DNA of 64,000 bases from NCBI GenBank assembly GCA_009746045.1, contig RPFO01000015.1, forward strand, positions 1,954,998 to 2,018,997. The letters are read 5' to 3'. A model generated the notes under the pieces. That model saw nothing but the letters and a program-made list of their open reading frames with translations, searched no databases and was not told the DNA's origin. The position numbers and the translations under genes were made by a program. Numbering within the stretch: the stretch's first letter is position 1; each line of letters starts with the position of its first letter. Shown piece after piece: positions 25,919 to 36,555 of this stretch. Source of the stretch: Mesostigma viride (taxonomy: Eukaryota; Streptophyta; Mesostigmatophyceae; Mesostigmatales; Mesostigmataceae).

Positions 25919-28900
25919 ATGATACACTTTCGAACTTTGTCTGTAATTGTCGCTTTTCCCAACGATACTCGATTTGCATGGATTTCGTTGTGCCGGTCGT
26001 CATGGCATGCAGCACGCGAACGGGTGGGAGTTTTCGCCCTTGCGTCCGGTCGTCCAGGATTCAGTGCAATTAAGTTGAACACCGGGACGAAGCAGTCAAC
26101 TGGCGCAAAAAGGGTTTTCGGAGATGAGAACCAGAATCCAGCGCAGCCTGAAGCCAAGGAAGTCAAGCGGCCGGGAGAATACTCGAAATCAAAGAGGGTT
26201 ATTGGGGAATATTTCGCTGACCAGGCGTTTGAAGCGGCTCAGGCGATGACAAAACCCGAGGGGCGGGGGCCGGCTTTCGACCAGATGATTGCTGGCTTTA
26301 ACTCTAGGGCCGCTGAACTAGGTCACGGGAAGTATCATGAGGAGGCGAAAAAGCTTTACAATCAGGAGCGGATGGCAGAACTGAACAGGTTCTGGGTGGC
26401 TCGGATTAACGGCTTTTTTGATGGTCTGACCAAAAGCGACGCAGACAGAGACGTCAGGATGGTGCTGATGTCCACGCTTTACTGTGGTGACGACTTGGAG
26501 AAGGAGTTTTCGGCCGCGGAGTTGGAGAACCTGACGGGGATGGACGCCAAGAAGATTCGCGGAATTCGCGCGATACGAAGGCAGCAGAAGTTGGACTACC
26601 TCAGACACGCGCAGGCTCGCAAGGGGCGCCCTTTGCCGCAATTCGTGATTGACGCGATAGTGGACGCGTGGATGCACGATGATGAGTCGCGCGCCTCCTC
26701 CCAGATGAAGGATGTCAAGCGCACTTACAGCAGGGAGGGTCATGGCAATCGCGGGGTGCTCGTCGCCGTTGAGGGAGCGCGCTATTACATGACCTCCAAG
26801 GAGGACATGTACAATCACTTTCTCGAAAAGCATGCGTACTGGAACAAAAGGAGTGACCAGTATGATAAGGACGTGGGCATTCACGTGGGCTACACGACCT
26901 TCTGCAAATACGCGCCCGATTGCATCAAGGGCAAGTGGAAGGAGAGGAACCTGTGCGCGTGTGAGAAGCACGTCACCATGCAGTCGGCCATGGGGGCGTG
27001 GACCAAGCACTGCAATGCGAACCACGGCAAGAACTGCAAGTGTGGCGCGGAGTGTGCGGGATGCTCCAAGTACAGACAGCCGGACGGTACTTGCGGAATG
27101 TGGAAAGCCATTCACTCGACGGACTGGATCAAGCACTTTCACTGCCCGGTGTCCGCCGAGACTGACGGCAGGGATAACGGGCTGCGTGAAGGGGGCGGAA
27201 TGGGCGGGGGGATGGAAGAGGGGGAGGGGGAAGATGAATGGCGGGGACGGGACCTGGAAGACCTCGACATTTCTGAGAGGCTGGTGGAGGACGAAGATGG
27301 GGTGCCGAGGACGGAGAGGGTTCACCGCATACTGAAGATGGCGTGTGTGGAGGGGTTCTGTCCTGAGGAATCATGCGGCATCCATAATAACTGGGTGCAG
27401 TGTGATCGGGACAAGAATTCCACGGAGATTCTGAATTGGTTCAAGTTCGAGATGGTGGAGCAGACTGTGACCCGAGGGGTGAGGGTGAGTAGGTTTCGAT
27501 TTTATTTCTCCGTTAAATGTTGTTGACTTTTTGTTTTTGTGACCTATAGCTGCAGCGAGACCCTTTGTGAGTTGCAGTTATGATCGAAATGCGATTTTAT
27601 TGCAAATCGAAACTGTCTGCGGACCTTTGCGAAACAGGGCGAGACCGATGGCAGGGCGGCGAAGAAGGTGAAGCGGCCCGAGCAAGTCCAAATGAGGTCC
27701 ACCCCAGCTGAGCTGCGGGACGAGATTCTTAAGAGGTGGGACAAGTTCACCGTGCACTGCTTTACGGCCTGGTCGCAGGCGGATACAATCAAGGATCGGG
27801 AGAAGAATCTGAGAGAGGGGGACGTGCTCGTGCACGGCGACTGGGCCGAGAACTACGAGAACAGCAGCTACGTCCAACTGCAGTCGCAGTACTTCCACAA
27901 GCGCAGCCACATCCTGATGCCCATGATCGTGCGTTATCGGCTCAACGGCGAGCTGGAAAAGCGCGTCTTCTTTTTCCTGGGGGATTCCAGTATCAAGCGG
28001 GGCGAGCGCGCACTCGTATACGCTCTTCGCAAGATTCTGGAAACCCTGCGGGTAGAAGTAGGGGTAGAGGTGCGAAACCTGTACATGTGCTCGGACAACT
28101 GCGCGGTGCAGTTTAAGTCCAGGTACGTGATTAACCAGATTAACGGTCTGCTCATGGGGGATCCCGACCTGCAGGCCTTTGAGTTCCACTACATGGGGGA
28201 GCAGCATGGGAAGGGGGAGGTGGATGGTCAAGGAGCGAAGTGCAAGTGCGTCTTGAGGGAAATGCAGAGGATTCCCGAAAACCAGCACATACTTGAGACC
28301 CACCAGCTAGTCGCCTACTTGAACCAGAACTGGCAGGGCGGCAAGACATCGAGCAGGGAGTCGGCCCGCGCGCGGGCCGAGAACGTCACTCGCCACTTCT
28401 TCCTTTTACCCCCGGTACGGAATTGTGTGTTATTTCAGGTTTTAAGACGTCAACTGCCGCTGTTCTATAAAAATTCAAACCCAATAAAGGTATCTCTGCA
28501 GAGAGACCCTATATACTGTCCATGGGTTGCTTTTCTTTTAGGTATGAAATTTCGCTTGTTCTTTCGGTATGAAGGGGTCTCTCTGCAGCTATACCCTGTG
28601 TCGAATTTCGATCACTTGATATCTTGTCGTACGTTGTTATTATGATTCGAATGGGGTCTCTCTGCAGCTATACCCTGTGTCGAATTTTGATCACTTGATA
28701 TCTTGTCGTACGTTGTTATTATGATTCGAATGGGGTCTCTCTGCAGCTATACCCTGTGTCGAATTTTGATCACTTGATGTCTTGTCGTTAATTTTTTTTT
28801 TAAGGGGTCTCTCTGCAGCTATACCCTGTTTTATTGGTTTTTGGTCAATTTTGCTAATTTGAACGGTATTCTTTTTGTCCTAACTATTTGATGACAGGAC

Positions 28901-29473
28901 GTCGAGTCCGGCCGACGCGCGGAGGTTGAGGAGGTGCCTGGCATCAAGAAGGCGCATTGGTGGCGACTGGACAAGTCCGACCCTGGCCTTTTGATGATTA
29001 GGCGCTATTCCTGCTACTGTCCGCCCTGTTTGGCTGGGCGGTTTGAGGGATGTCTAAGCGAGTGGTCGTTTATCATCGAGTTCAATGATGCAGGAAGCTC
29101 GATGAAAACTGTCCGTTTGCTGCCACCGAGCCAGCCCAACCCTCCGGTTCGCATGGTGACGCGGGGGGAGCAGCTTAAGGACAAGCGGGAGGCGATGGGC
29201 CGGCAGATGAGACTCCACGACTATGTGGCAGTTCCATCGGACAAGGACACGGATCACGATCCCATCCACCCGTTCTGGTTGGCTGAGGTTGTAAGCGAAG
29301 CCGGGCCGATCGTGTTAGACGAGAACTTCGAGAGGTGGGTCGAGGGCCGGAACGGACGGGAGAAGGAGCTGTTCCTCGCCGGGAACGGCATTCTTCCCGT
29401 TCGGATTTGGAAGCGGGATAAGCATGACCCCCTGCATTTCACGCTCAACGTTGAGGATTGGCCACCTGTTTGA
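25919..29473 (+). CDS. Rightward gene: DDE/RNase H-like transposase candidate
   Basis: Exons are 25919-27484 (522 codons), 27638-28414 (259) and 28898 onward, all phase 0. It ends either at TGA 29471-29473 (971 residues) or, using a donor at 29468, in a fourth exon 30286-30453. Residues about 329-404 are Cys/His-rich (CACEKH, CKCGAECAGC), a likely zinc-binding region. Exon 2 holds three spaced motifs: HGDWAENY (Asp590), CSDNCAVQFKSR (Asp675) and HGKGEVDGQG (Glu716/Asp718), the layout of a D-D-E/D RNase H-fold nuclease. Proteins with DxAENY, SD..xQ[YF]K.R and HGKG..DG motifs exist in many eukaryotes as unnamed, transposon-like families; I recall this in general terms and do not assign a superfamily. 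It is the best candidate for mobilising the 24-kb element. Confidence 0.6.
27485..27637 (+). other. Intron 1 of the transposase-like gene
   Basis: 153 bases, GTGAGT donor and GAAACAG acceptor, phase 0. Contains a half-degenerate palindrome near 27547 (AGCTGCAGCGAGACCC). Confidence 0.7.
28415..28897 (+). other. Intron 2 with palindrome-headed 81-bp tandem repeats
   Basis: GTACGG donor and TGATGACAG acceptor, phase 0. Four units near 28573, 28652, 28734 and 28803 each begin GGGGTCTCTCTGCAGCTATA, then GTGTCGAATTT and GATCACTTGAT. A related copy is at 28492. The repeat is the same palindrome family with the right arm mutated to TATACCC. Confidence 0.75.
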
Positions 29474-30274
29474 ATTGGGAGAGGAAACTAATGGGTTTTA
29501 CACAATGCCTTGTGCTTGGCCTTGCTACCCACACACCTTGCAGGTGCTGAAAGAAAGAGAGGTTGAAGACAATTTACGTGGAAGAATAAATGGCTTTATT
29601 AGAATATAATAGTTGGAGAAGAGCTTGAATGGAGGTTGAATGGAGGTACCTGCCCTTAGGGGGCAGTTTCCTTTTATAACTTTTAGGCTAGGAAGGATGA
29701 CATCAGCAATGACATCATCACAGAAGCTTGTAGAAACATCCTAGCATATTCCTAGCATATTCCCAGCATATTCTCAGTATATTCCAGGAATATTCCTGGC
29801 ATATTCTTAGAACATTCCTAGAACATTCTAGACATGATCCAATGAGCTGGCATAATAGCTAGATGCCAAGTGTCTACATAATAATGTGCCACATAACATG
29901 ATTAATAAAGTGACACATCTCTTCTCCTTGGAGTGACAAGTGTCATGCAATGAGTCTACCCACTTGTCATCATGTAAGTGATAACATGTGTCATCATGAG
30001 CTGCCAACACTTGTCAGCTCATGGACCAAACACTTGTCCAATAGGCCATAGCACCACCTGTCAATCAAATACGTGATGCTACTAGGCTGACTCAGGTTAC
30101 AAGTCATCCATGTCCAAGTATAGGACTATGGCACATGAATATTGATCAGCTCATTGAGCCCAATTCATCTAGCTTATCAAAGCTATCAAATTCCCAGTCC
30201 ATATGGAATAAATCCAACAAGAAATAAATCAGGCTGGGATATATTGTGGCCAGGTGGATATAATATCCCTAACA
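29467..30274 (-). mobile_element. Probable solo copia-type LTR
   Basis: On the minus strand it begins TGTTAGGGATATTATATCC and ends CCCAATTCAAACA, the TGTT...AACA form of plant copia LTRs. It is AT-rich with repeated CCTAGCATATT units (about 29740-29830) and ATAAATGGCTTTATTAG near one end. Flanks CCACC and CGTCA do not match, so no target duplication is seen. It lies at the end of exon 3 of the transposase-like gene and may act as intron sequence. Confidence 0.5.
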
Positions 30275-30285
30275 CGTCACGCCAG

Positions 30286-30453
30286 CCCGAGCTTGTGAAT
30301 TGCTATCTCTGCGTCGCTCCGGCTCTCCGGCTAGAAGCACGCGTCCGCAGCGACGGAATGTGTGCCGACATCAGGATGAGCAAGGAGCTCGACAAGTGGC
30401 TTACTACGCTGGTGATCAAGGATGAAGCCCCGGAGGGGCCGGCACCGACTTAA
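30286..30453 (+). CDS. Possible fourth exon of the transposase-like gene
   Basis: After a GCCAG acceptor it encodes PELVNCYLCVAPALRLEAR through APEGPAPT and TAA. Phase 0 matches a donor after CCT at 29467. Codon character resembles the preceding exons. If the upstream TGA is used instead, this is a remnant. Confidence 0.4.
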   Translation, partial: PELVNCYLCVAPALRLEARVRSDGMCADIRMSKELDKWLTTLVIKDEAPEGPAPT

Positions 30454-30744
30454 ATTAACAAGAAATTGGGGTCTCGCTGCGGGTAGACGACGCCCTAGTT
30501 TCGGCTCGTATTATATCTTTAGAGTGGGGCTTCAGTAGGGTGTAAAAAGGTGGCCGCATATATTGTATATATTTTTCGATATCTTTCTGTGGTCAAGTTT
30601 AAGGGTAGTTGATAATTTTTTGCGGCCTTCAATTAACAGTTATTTTTTACTGCAACATAATTTTATGCTGTATATTTAAATAATGATAAGGATTTCTATA
30701 TTTTTTTGCACAATCTATTCGACATTTGTTTCTGCATGTCGAGA

Positions 30745-30959
30745 ATTTATTGCTCCACCCCCACAAAAAAAATCGTTCCGGAACTGTTCGAAGCGAATAG
30801 CACTGACAGGATTCGAACCCGGGTCCACATTAATGTTCGGAGTGAGGTAGGCCAGCCATCATGTTCCGCACTCAAATCTGGCTCGGGTCCGATCCCTTCC
30901 ATTGCTCTTCGCTTCGAACAGCTCCGGAACAAGTTTTTTGTGGGGTTGGAGCAATAAAT
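30745..30959. mobile_element. 215-bp MITE with about 55-bp inverted repeats
   Basis: Left ATTTATTGCTCCACCCCCAC and right GGAGCAATAAAT are inverted; similarity continues through TTCCGGAACTGTTCGAAGCG. The short centre carries, on the minus strand, a tRNA-type B box (GGGTTCGAATCC). No ORF with meaning. The target duplication cannot be separated from the palindromic ends. Confidence 0.75.
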
Positions 30960-31279
30960 ACTTATTTGCCGGGCGCAGTTGTCATTCCGCCTAGTACAAT
31001 TGCGTCACTAGTACAATTTTTGTCTGGGTACGGTACGAACCAATAACGCAATATTTAGTATCTAATCGCCGCTGCTCTTGCTGAATTTTATCCGGAAGCT
31101 GAAACAGGTGTCCGGTGAAGCGAATACTAGTGACTGGTGGTCGTGCCCTTCCATTACTCCTTATCGACAAATTTTGGGTTCTACCTGCAGTTATAACCCT
31201 TGCGCGTCTGGCTGTCGGGGTCACCAATTTCCTGTCGATTGCAAGCAGCCAACCTTGCCGAAATTTAACACTGTCACAA

Positions 31280-31717
31280 ATGGAGCAGAGCAATATTTTC
31301 GGTTCTCAGCATACCTATGTGATGGTCGACAAAAATGAGCACGCTGCAAACATCAGAATTGATGTAGAGTTGCTCGGACCTTCTGCACAGTGGGGTGCAG
31401 GTGTCATTGCGTTCGGCAATGGCATGATCGATCTGGTGCCACCCGATTCAGATTTGAACCCTGCTTACCAATGCGTGCCTGACAATCAGGCGAGAGTGGT
31501 GGTGGAGAGCACGGAAATTCCGGGCTCTCCCAATGTATCAATGATGCGCCTGAGGGCCGAGGCCCAGCAGGAGTTCCTGGCTGCTGCGGAGAACGGCGGG
31601 GCCAAGTGGAACACCAAAATGTATACAGGCGAGCCTCCCAACTACAGGGGAGACCAGTACCAGGGAGTGTACTCCTTCGGCGATTTTGACATCGACGGAT
31701 GGGGCACCTTTTTCTAG
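31280..31717 (+). CDS. Small ORF in the right part of the giant element
   Basis: 145 codons from ATG 31280 (MEQSNIFGSQHTYVMVDKNE) to TAG. The frame is open upstream to 31115, so it could be a terminal exon. It includes IRIDVELLGPSAQWGAG, NVSMMRLRAEAQQEF and ends DFDIDGWGTFF. No family recognised. It is plus-strand, 0.8 kb beyond the transposase-like gene and within the TIRs, so it is probably a third gene of the element. Confidence 0.45.
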   Translation: MEQSNIFGSQHTYVMVDKNEHAANIRIDVELLGPSAQWGAGVIAFGNGMIDLVPPDSDLNPAYQCVPDNQARVVVESTEIPGSPNVSMMRLRAEAQQEFLAAAENGGAKWNTKMYTGEPPNYRGDQYQGVYSFGDFDIDGWGTFF

Positions 31718-32097
31718 GCGCAATGCCTAAGTTGTCAAATACTCCGACAATGTCAAAATTGCGAATGATAAAATTACGGACATGTGCACATATATGTACT
31801 GATTCAATAAAAAATTTCGGCAATTTTGTTCCCGGCATTGATAATCAAAAGCTGCTAGCAAGCCAAGGACTTCAAAAGTGGCAATAGATCGATGTAGGTC
31901 GTCGATAAACTTGTCTAGTCGTCATATTTGGGTCGCAAAATTCGTGCGTGGCCTGCAGGCATCGGACAAAGTGCACGCAACAGCAGGAGTCGGTTGAGTT
32001 CGAAGCACGGCAGACACAAAATTTCGGCGCAAAGTCCGTCGGGCGAAAAATTCGCTCGGCTGCCAAATTTTCGGCAAGAATTTCGGCGCAATGTCCG
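31718..32097. other. Right subterminal region, no gene
   Basis: AT-rich after the ORF stop, then TTCGGC/GAAAAATTC-rich sequence leading into the right TIR. Two AATAAA-like signals near 31806 could serve the 145-codon ORF. Confidence 0.4.
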
Positions 32098-32163
32098 GTT
32101 TTCGGACGATTGAAATTAGCGTTTTTTTCTTGCAAAAATCTACCCCATTCCGCGTGGGACCAC
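32098..32163 (-). repeat. Right terminal inverted repeat of the giant element
   Basis: Inverted partner of the left end. The inward flank (31960-32097) has repeated TTCGGC-type blocks (TTCGGCGCAA twice) that could be subterminal binding sites; that role is inference. Confidence 0.85.
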
Positions 32164-33402
32164 CCTCGGACTATCAGCCAGCCCGCGGAAGGATGCTGTG
32201 GCAGCCTGAATGGCCCGCCACACTTGCTCATCCTTCAGGGTGATCATGTCACCACCTTCCAGATCACCCTCCAACACTTCTGGCAGCTGCCCCGCCTGGG
32301 TGGGACCCTCGGGCCCGCCCGGCCCTGCCAGGGCCTTGTCCTTGGGGCGCCTGGAGGGGGCCTGCCCTCCAGAGCCGCTGGAGGTGCCAGTGACACCCTC
32401 CATGGGAGTTTCCTCCCCCGCCTGCGCCGGAGGTGCTGGCGTCGCTGCCGGGGTCCCTGCAACCCCGGGAGCTGGCGTCGCCGCCGGGGTCCCTGCAACC
32501 CCGGTGGCCTCCTCAGTCACCTGGCCCCCCGCGCGGGGCGGGGGAGCCGGCTGCTGAGGCTGGACCCTCTGTCCTGCCAGAGGGTCCTGGGTGGTTTCAC
32601 CACCCGTTGGTGTGGTGGGGGCGACTGCCGCCGCGCGCCAAGCCGTAGGCGGCGTCGCAGCCGCCTCGCGCCTCTCGCTGCCCCAGCCAACTGGCGTGAC
32701 CTGGGGCCACTGAGGCAACGGGGTCAGCTCGATCTCCCGCTTGGCCACCACCTGCAGCGCCTCTCGCTGACGCTGCGCAGATGCCCACTGATCCACCGTC
32801 CCCGGATTCTGCCTCGCCCGGGTGGCGAAGCATCGCATCCAGACCACCACCTGGATCAGACTGAACGTCATCCGCAAGCGACGCTGGATCATCGCATGAA
32901 CCGGATTAACATCGAACGACGTCGCCTGCTCGTCAAAAGTCAGCTGAAACCGCTGACGAAGGACCCAGCCCGTTACGGAGATAAACTCCGGAATGTCATC
33001 TTCCCCGAGGGGGAGATGGTGGGGCTGAAGCCCGAACTCGACGGGCAACGGGACATGCTCGCCGTAGCGATCAATGTCCATAGTGGCCATTTGGCGGCCC
33101 ACCGACAAGTTGCCAGACGTCGCAGGCGTCTGAGAGGACAGCTCAAGCGAGGGCCGCGGCCTCGCGGGCGGCACCTCCCCGTCCTCCTCAGGGGAGTCGC
33201 TACGTTCACGTCCCCCGCCACCTGCGACGGGGGTGTCACGTGCCCGGGGTTCCTGCACCCCGGGTGCCATGGCGGACGAGCCGCCAGTGGCAAACGTGCG
33301 CCCTCTCGCCTGCCCCCGGGCGCCGGCCCCCACCTGCGGGGTCCGACGCCTTGGGTGGTCGGCAACCACCGTGCTGAAGGTGACGTTGGGCGTCACCCGC
33401 AC
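32164..33402 (-). pseudogene. Retroelement gag-like ORF, upstream half
   Basis: 413 codons from MRVTPNVTFSTVVADH to DSPR at the insertion point. The reading frame continues at 7880 (TQQLHIAEAG). The N-terminal half is Pro/Arg/Gly-rich. A more structured block includes MDIDRYGEHVPLPVEFGL and PVHAMIQRRLRMTFSLIQVV. Then come Pro/Ala/Gly repeats, including two copies of AGTPAATPAP. The ORF reads 15 more bases into the giant element and stops at TAG. I infer it is the N-terminal part of the gag precursor because of frame continuity with the capsid-like half. Confidence 0.6.
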
Positions 33403-33468
33403 GGTGGCGGAGGGCGAGCCCTCCGGCGAGAGGCGTGGGGAGGTGCGCCTGGTCGGCGCATTCCCCTT

Positions 33469-33601
33469 CTAGTTATGCAACACAAAGCTGGAATGCTCGG
33501 GCACTGCCAAATGGCGTGTGTGTGCGTGAACGACGTCAAGGCTGAACGGGAGAAGAAGCAGCGGAGGCGGAACGTGATCGCGCAGAGGAAGCTGCGTGAG
33601 C
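33469..33601 (+). other. Two back-to-back templated insertions
   Basis: 33469-33535 (67 bp) is the reverse complement of 40651-40717. 33536-33601 (66 bp) duplicates 34511-34576 in direct orientation. Sequences outside are unrelated. This is a patchwork of local copies joined with minimal overlap, between two retroelements whose 5' ends face each other. Confidence 0.85.
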
Positions 33602-33685
33602 TAACTAACTATAGACGACGAGCGTGCGAAACGTTCAGTTCGCAAAACACCCATTTCCATTTTTTTTTACCCATCTTTTGAACCA

Positions 33686-35323
33686 ATGGCTCCCAAGAAC
33701 AACAAGGGAAAGGCCCTTATGGGCGCGACTTCCTCGGAGGAGGAGTCGCCGTCGGTGACGAGGTACCAGTCTTCGTCGTCCCCGATGTCCGATGACTCGG
33801 GAACGTCGGACTCGATCCTGGAGAGTATGCGTCAGGAGTACCGGAACCGGGATGCTCAGGATCCCATGCATCCTGATGATGTGGCCATGGAGGCAGCGGA
33901 CCCAACGTACCGTGACGTTGTGGAGAACGTCGTGGTGCGCGTGCCCCTGATGCGTAGGGTGCGAGGGTCGACCCCGGTGGTGCGTCCGAGGGGACCACCA
34001 TATGCACCACGCGGTGAGGGGGCGGGGCCTTCCGGGTCAGATGAGCAGGAGAGTGGTGAGTCCGGCAGCGTGTCGGAAACCAGCTCGCTGGGTTTATTCG
34101 GCCTGCAGCCATCGTCGGCTGACGAGGCGCGCAGTGCACAGGTGGCAGCGGATGCTGCAATGGCGCAGAGCCTGCAGGAGCAGGAGTCCGCAGAAGAGCG
34201 GAGGTTGGCTGTGCGTGCACGTGAGCGCGCCCAACAAATGGAGGATGCTGCTCAGGTCCGCGCGGCATTGATGAGGAGGTCAGCGTCGCCGAGGTCAGAG
34301 TCTCCGACCTATGACGTGGTGAGGAGGGCGGACCTGGCGTGTTTCCAGCGCCTTCGACGGTCGGCAACGATCCCGAGGGAGATTGATGGGTGCTGCAGGA
34401 GTCGGAGTTTTCTTTGACGGGTCCGTCGGCGTCCGAAGCGGACGACCTGGTGGAGATGACGCCGGCTATGCAGGCGCGAGAGAAGGAGGCACAGAGGAGG
34501 CTCGCGGCCTTCAAGGCTGAACGGGAGAAGAAGCAGCGGAGGCGGAACGTGATCGCGCAGAGGAAGCTGCGTGAGCAGCAGGAGCGTGACAGGGCGGAGG
34601 CGCTCGCGGCCAGGATTCGGGTGAAGATGTCTCACACCAAGGTGAGGTGTGAGCGTCTCACCGCGACCTGAAGAGCTGGAAGTACCGGAAGGTCGCGGAG
34701 ATAGCACCTTTGCAGGGGCCGGCTCGCCGGGAGGCCGAGGAGCGGTACCGCAGGAAGCTGGCCGCCTGGGAGGAAAGCGTAGGTCGCCTGGAGAGGCGTA
34801 TGCTGAAGCAGCGACGCCGTATGTCGAAGAACATCAAGAAGGCTGCTGTGAGGGGATGCATGGGGGAGGCGGTAAGAGCTGAATTTGGTTTGATGCCGGA
34901 TGAACGCATTTCTACCGAGCAGCTTACCATTTTTTGTCGCAGCCAACGCATACCATCTCAAACCGAGATGGCACAGCGGCAAGGACCAGGGTGACGCACC
35001 GGGGCGAACCCGGTCCAGCGACCTTGTCGCACCGGGAAGACATCCGGAGGCAACTCCAACTGGCCCAGCAGATGCTGGACGAGGGGCGGGAGCTCACCCC
35101 GGGCGAGCATGGCCGCCTAGCAGACACGGTGGCGAGGCTGGTGGCCTCGCTGAAGCCAACAAAACGAAGGGCACCGGGGGAGGCGTGCCAGCCACAGCAA
35201 AAACGCAGGAGGGACGAGAGGGACGAGGGGGAGGATGACGGGAAGAGGGGGGGCAACCAGGGCGGGGGTGGACACGGCACCCAGGAGTCTGCACCAACAC
35301 GGCACGAGGGCGGGGAGCGGCAG

Positions 35324-35357
<34 letters not shown>

Positions 35358-36555
35358 CACAACCAGCAGGAACGACCACAACCTCCAACATGGCCTTGAA
35401 TAGGCCCAGGTTTGATCCAAAAAAGAAAGAGGACAAGCTAGTGTTTCCGGGTTTGCCAGAGGGCCACACCCAGGACGAAGCTAGGGAGTGGTTGTTTAAG
35501 TTGTCACATGCATATGCTAGCGACAATGTCCGTGATTGGTTTGCCTCTCTACGTGCGTCCACACCCATCCATCAATCTGCCAAGCCTATCCAGCAGTTGG
35601 TACAATTGTACCAAAAGCGTGCCAGCAGCGGGGTAGACGTGGCAGAAAATGTGTTGTGGGCGCAGTTCATGGTTGATCTTAGGGCACTTGTTACCACGGG
35701 GGAGCACTTAGAAGTGCTTAAGGGCTTCCAGTGGATAGAGGCCTATAAGGTCAATAAGCGTGACTATGTGAGTGACAACAAAAAATATGTCATGTACATA
35801 GAGGGAGATGAGGAGCTGAAGAAGCTCAATGCCAAGTACCTAGTACACCTATGGCTACAAAAGGCAGAACTGGACCCCACCACCCTGTCAGTAATCCTGG
35901 CAGGTCTAAGGATAAGTGGGAGGACTTTAGGAAGGCAATGGCCTATGTGCAGCAATGCCTAGAGCCGTTTGCTGCTGCAGCCAAGGAGGAAAGGTGAAGC
36001 AGGTAAAGGGGGAGGAAGCCTCAGGTACGGGGCTCTCCAAGAAGCAGATGCAGTCGCTGGTAGCCCAGGTAAAGGCGGTAATGGGGGGGATAAAAACAAA
36101 AACAACAAAAGTGGGGGAGGTGGAAACAAGGGGGGGGAAAGAACAATAACAATAAAAACAGAAAACAAAGTGGGGGAGCTAGCAAGCCAGGGGGTGCTAA
36201 GCCAGCAGGGGGGGACAAGAGGTTGCCTCATGACCCCACCAAGCATTGCACTAGGTGCCTTTGTAAGGGGCACCTAAAAGATGACTGCTGGAAAGGCAAA
36301 CCCGACTATGGTTCTGACGTTGATGTTTGTCCTGGATGCTGGAAAACACGTCACCCCATTGCAGCAGGAGCGCGCTGCACGGCACCCAGGCACAACAAGA
36401 CACGCCAGGGCGCTACAACCGCGCGGGGGCGGCAGACCAGGGTGACACCTGTAAGCTACCCTCACCATTTTTCACAAATGGTTTCCTGTTACCTTCTGTC
36501 TGCCAAGTGTTGCCTGAGTGTGATGATGTGGATTGGGAAGTGGCATATGACATGA
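33686..36555 (+). pseudogene. Copia-type element, gag region with several frameshifts
   Basis: The chain of open frames is 33686-34417 (MAPKNNKGKALMGATSSEEE), 34390-34671 (Lys/Arg-rich EREKKQRRRNVIAQRKLREQ), 34710-34994, 34934-35962, 35955-36149 and 36223-36555. The fourth carries a 12-residue Gln-rich tract (35323-35358) and a capsid-like region (LPEGHTQDEAREWLFKL, DNVRDWFASL). The last has a zinc knuckle CTRCLCKGHLKDDC (C-x2-C-x4-H-x4-C) and a second Cys/His pair (CPGCWKTRH). At least four frame changes separate the pieces, so gag is broken in this copy. The stretch 36327-36587 in another frame may be the missing link to pol. Confidence 0.65.

Larger units (their letters stand above)
7884..32163. 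mobile_element. Giant TIR transposon, 24.3 kb, with divergent genes
   Basis: Both ends carry matching inverted repeats: GGTCCCACGCGGAATGGGGT at the left, and the same sequence in reverse orientation at 32142-32161. Homology continues inward about 65 bp through GCAAGAAAAAAACGCTA. CCT is present immediately outside both ends (7881-7883, 32164-32166), which fits a 3-bp target duplication. Outside the element, the minus-strand reading frame ending at 32164 and the one starting at 7880 join in frame, so the insertion split one ORF. Inside are a 9-exon leftward gene, a transposase-like rightward gene, a small third ORF, minisatellites, and a palindrome family confined to the element. The superfamily is not recognised. 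The exact ends are uncertain by 2 bp because the two tips differ (GGGAGG versus GTGG). Confidence 0.8.

Noticed and set aside
26318-27325. 335-codon minus-strand ORF opposite exon 1 of the transposase-like gene
   Set aside because: Antisense shadow. The plus frame has the Cys/His pattern and proper splice sites.
25919-29473. Assignment of the transposase-like gene to KDZ/Zisupton, MULE or piggyBac
   Set aside because: Cysteine pattern and catalytic motifs do not clearly match any of them from memory; the 3-bp duplication alone is not diagnostic.
29467-30274. Full target duplication around the solo LTR
   Set aside because: CCACC and CGTCA on the two sides do not match; the LTR call rests on end motifs and composition only.
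30780-30880. tRNA gene on the minus strand
   Set aside because: Only the B box and part of a T arm are present; acceptor and anticodon stems do not form. It is treated as the centre of a MITE.
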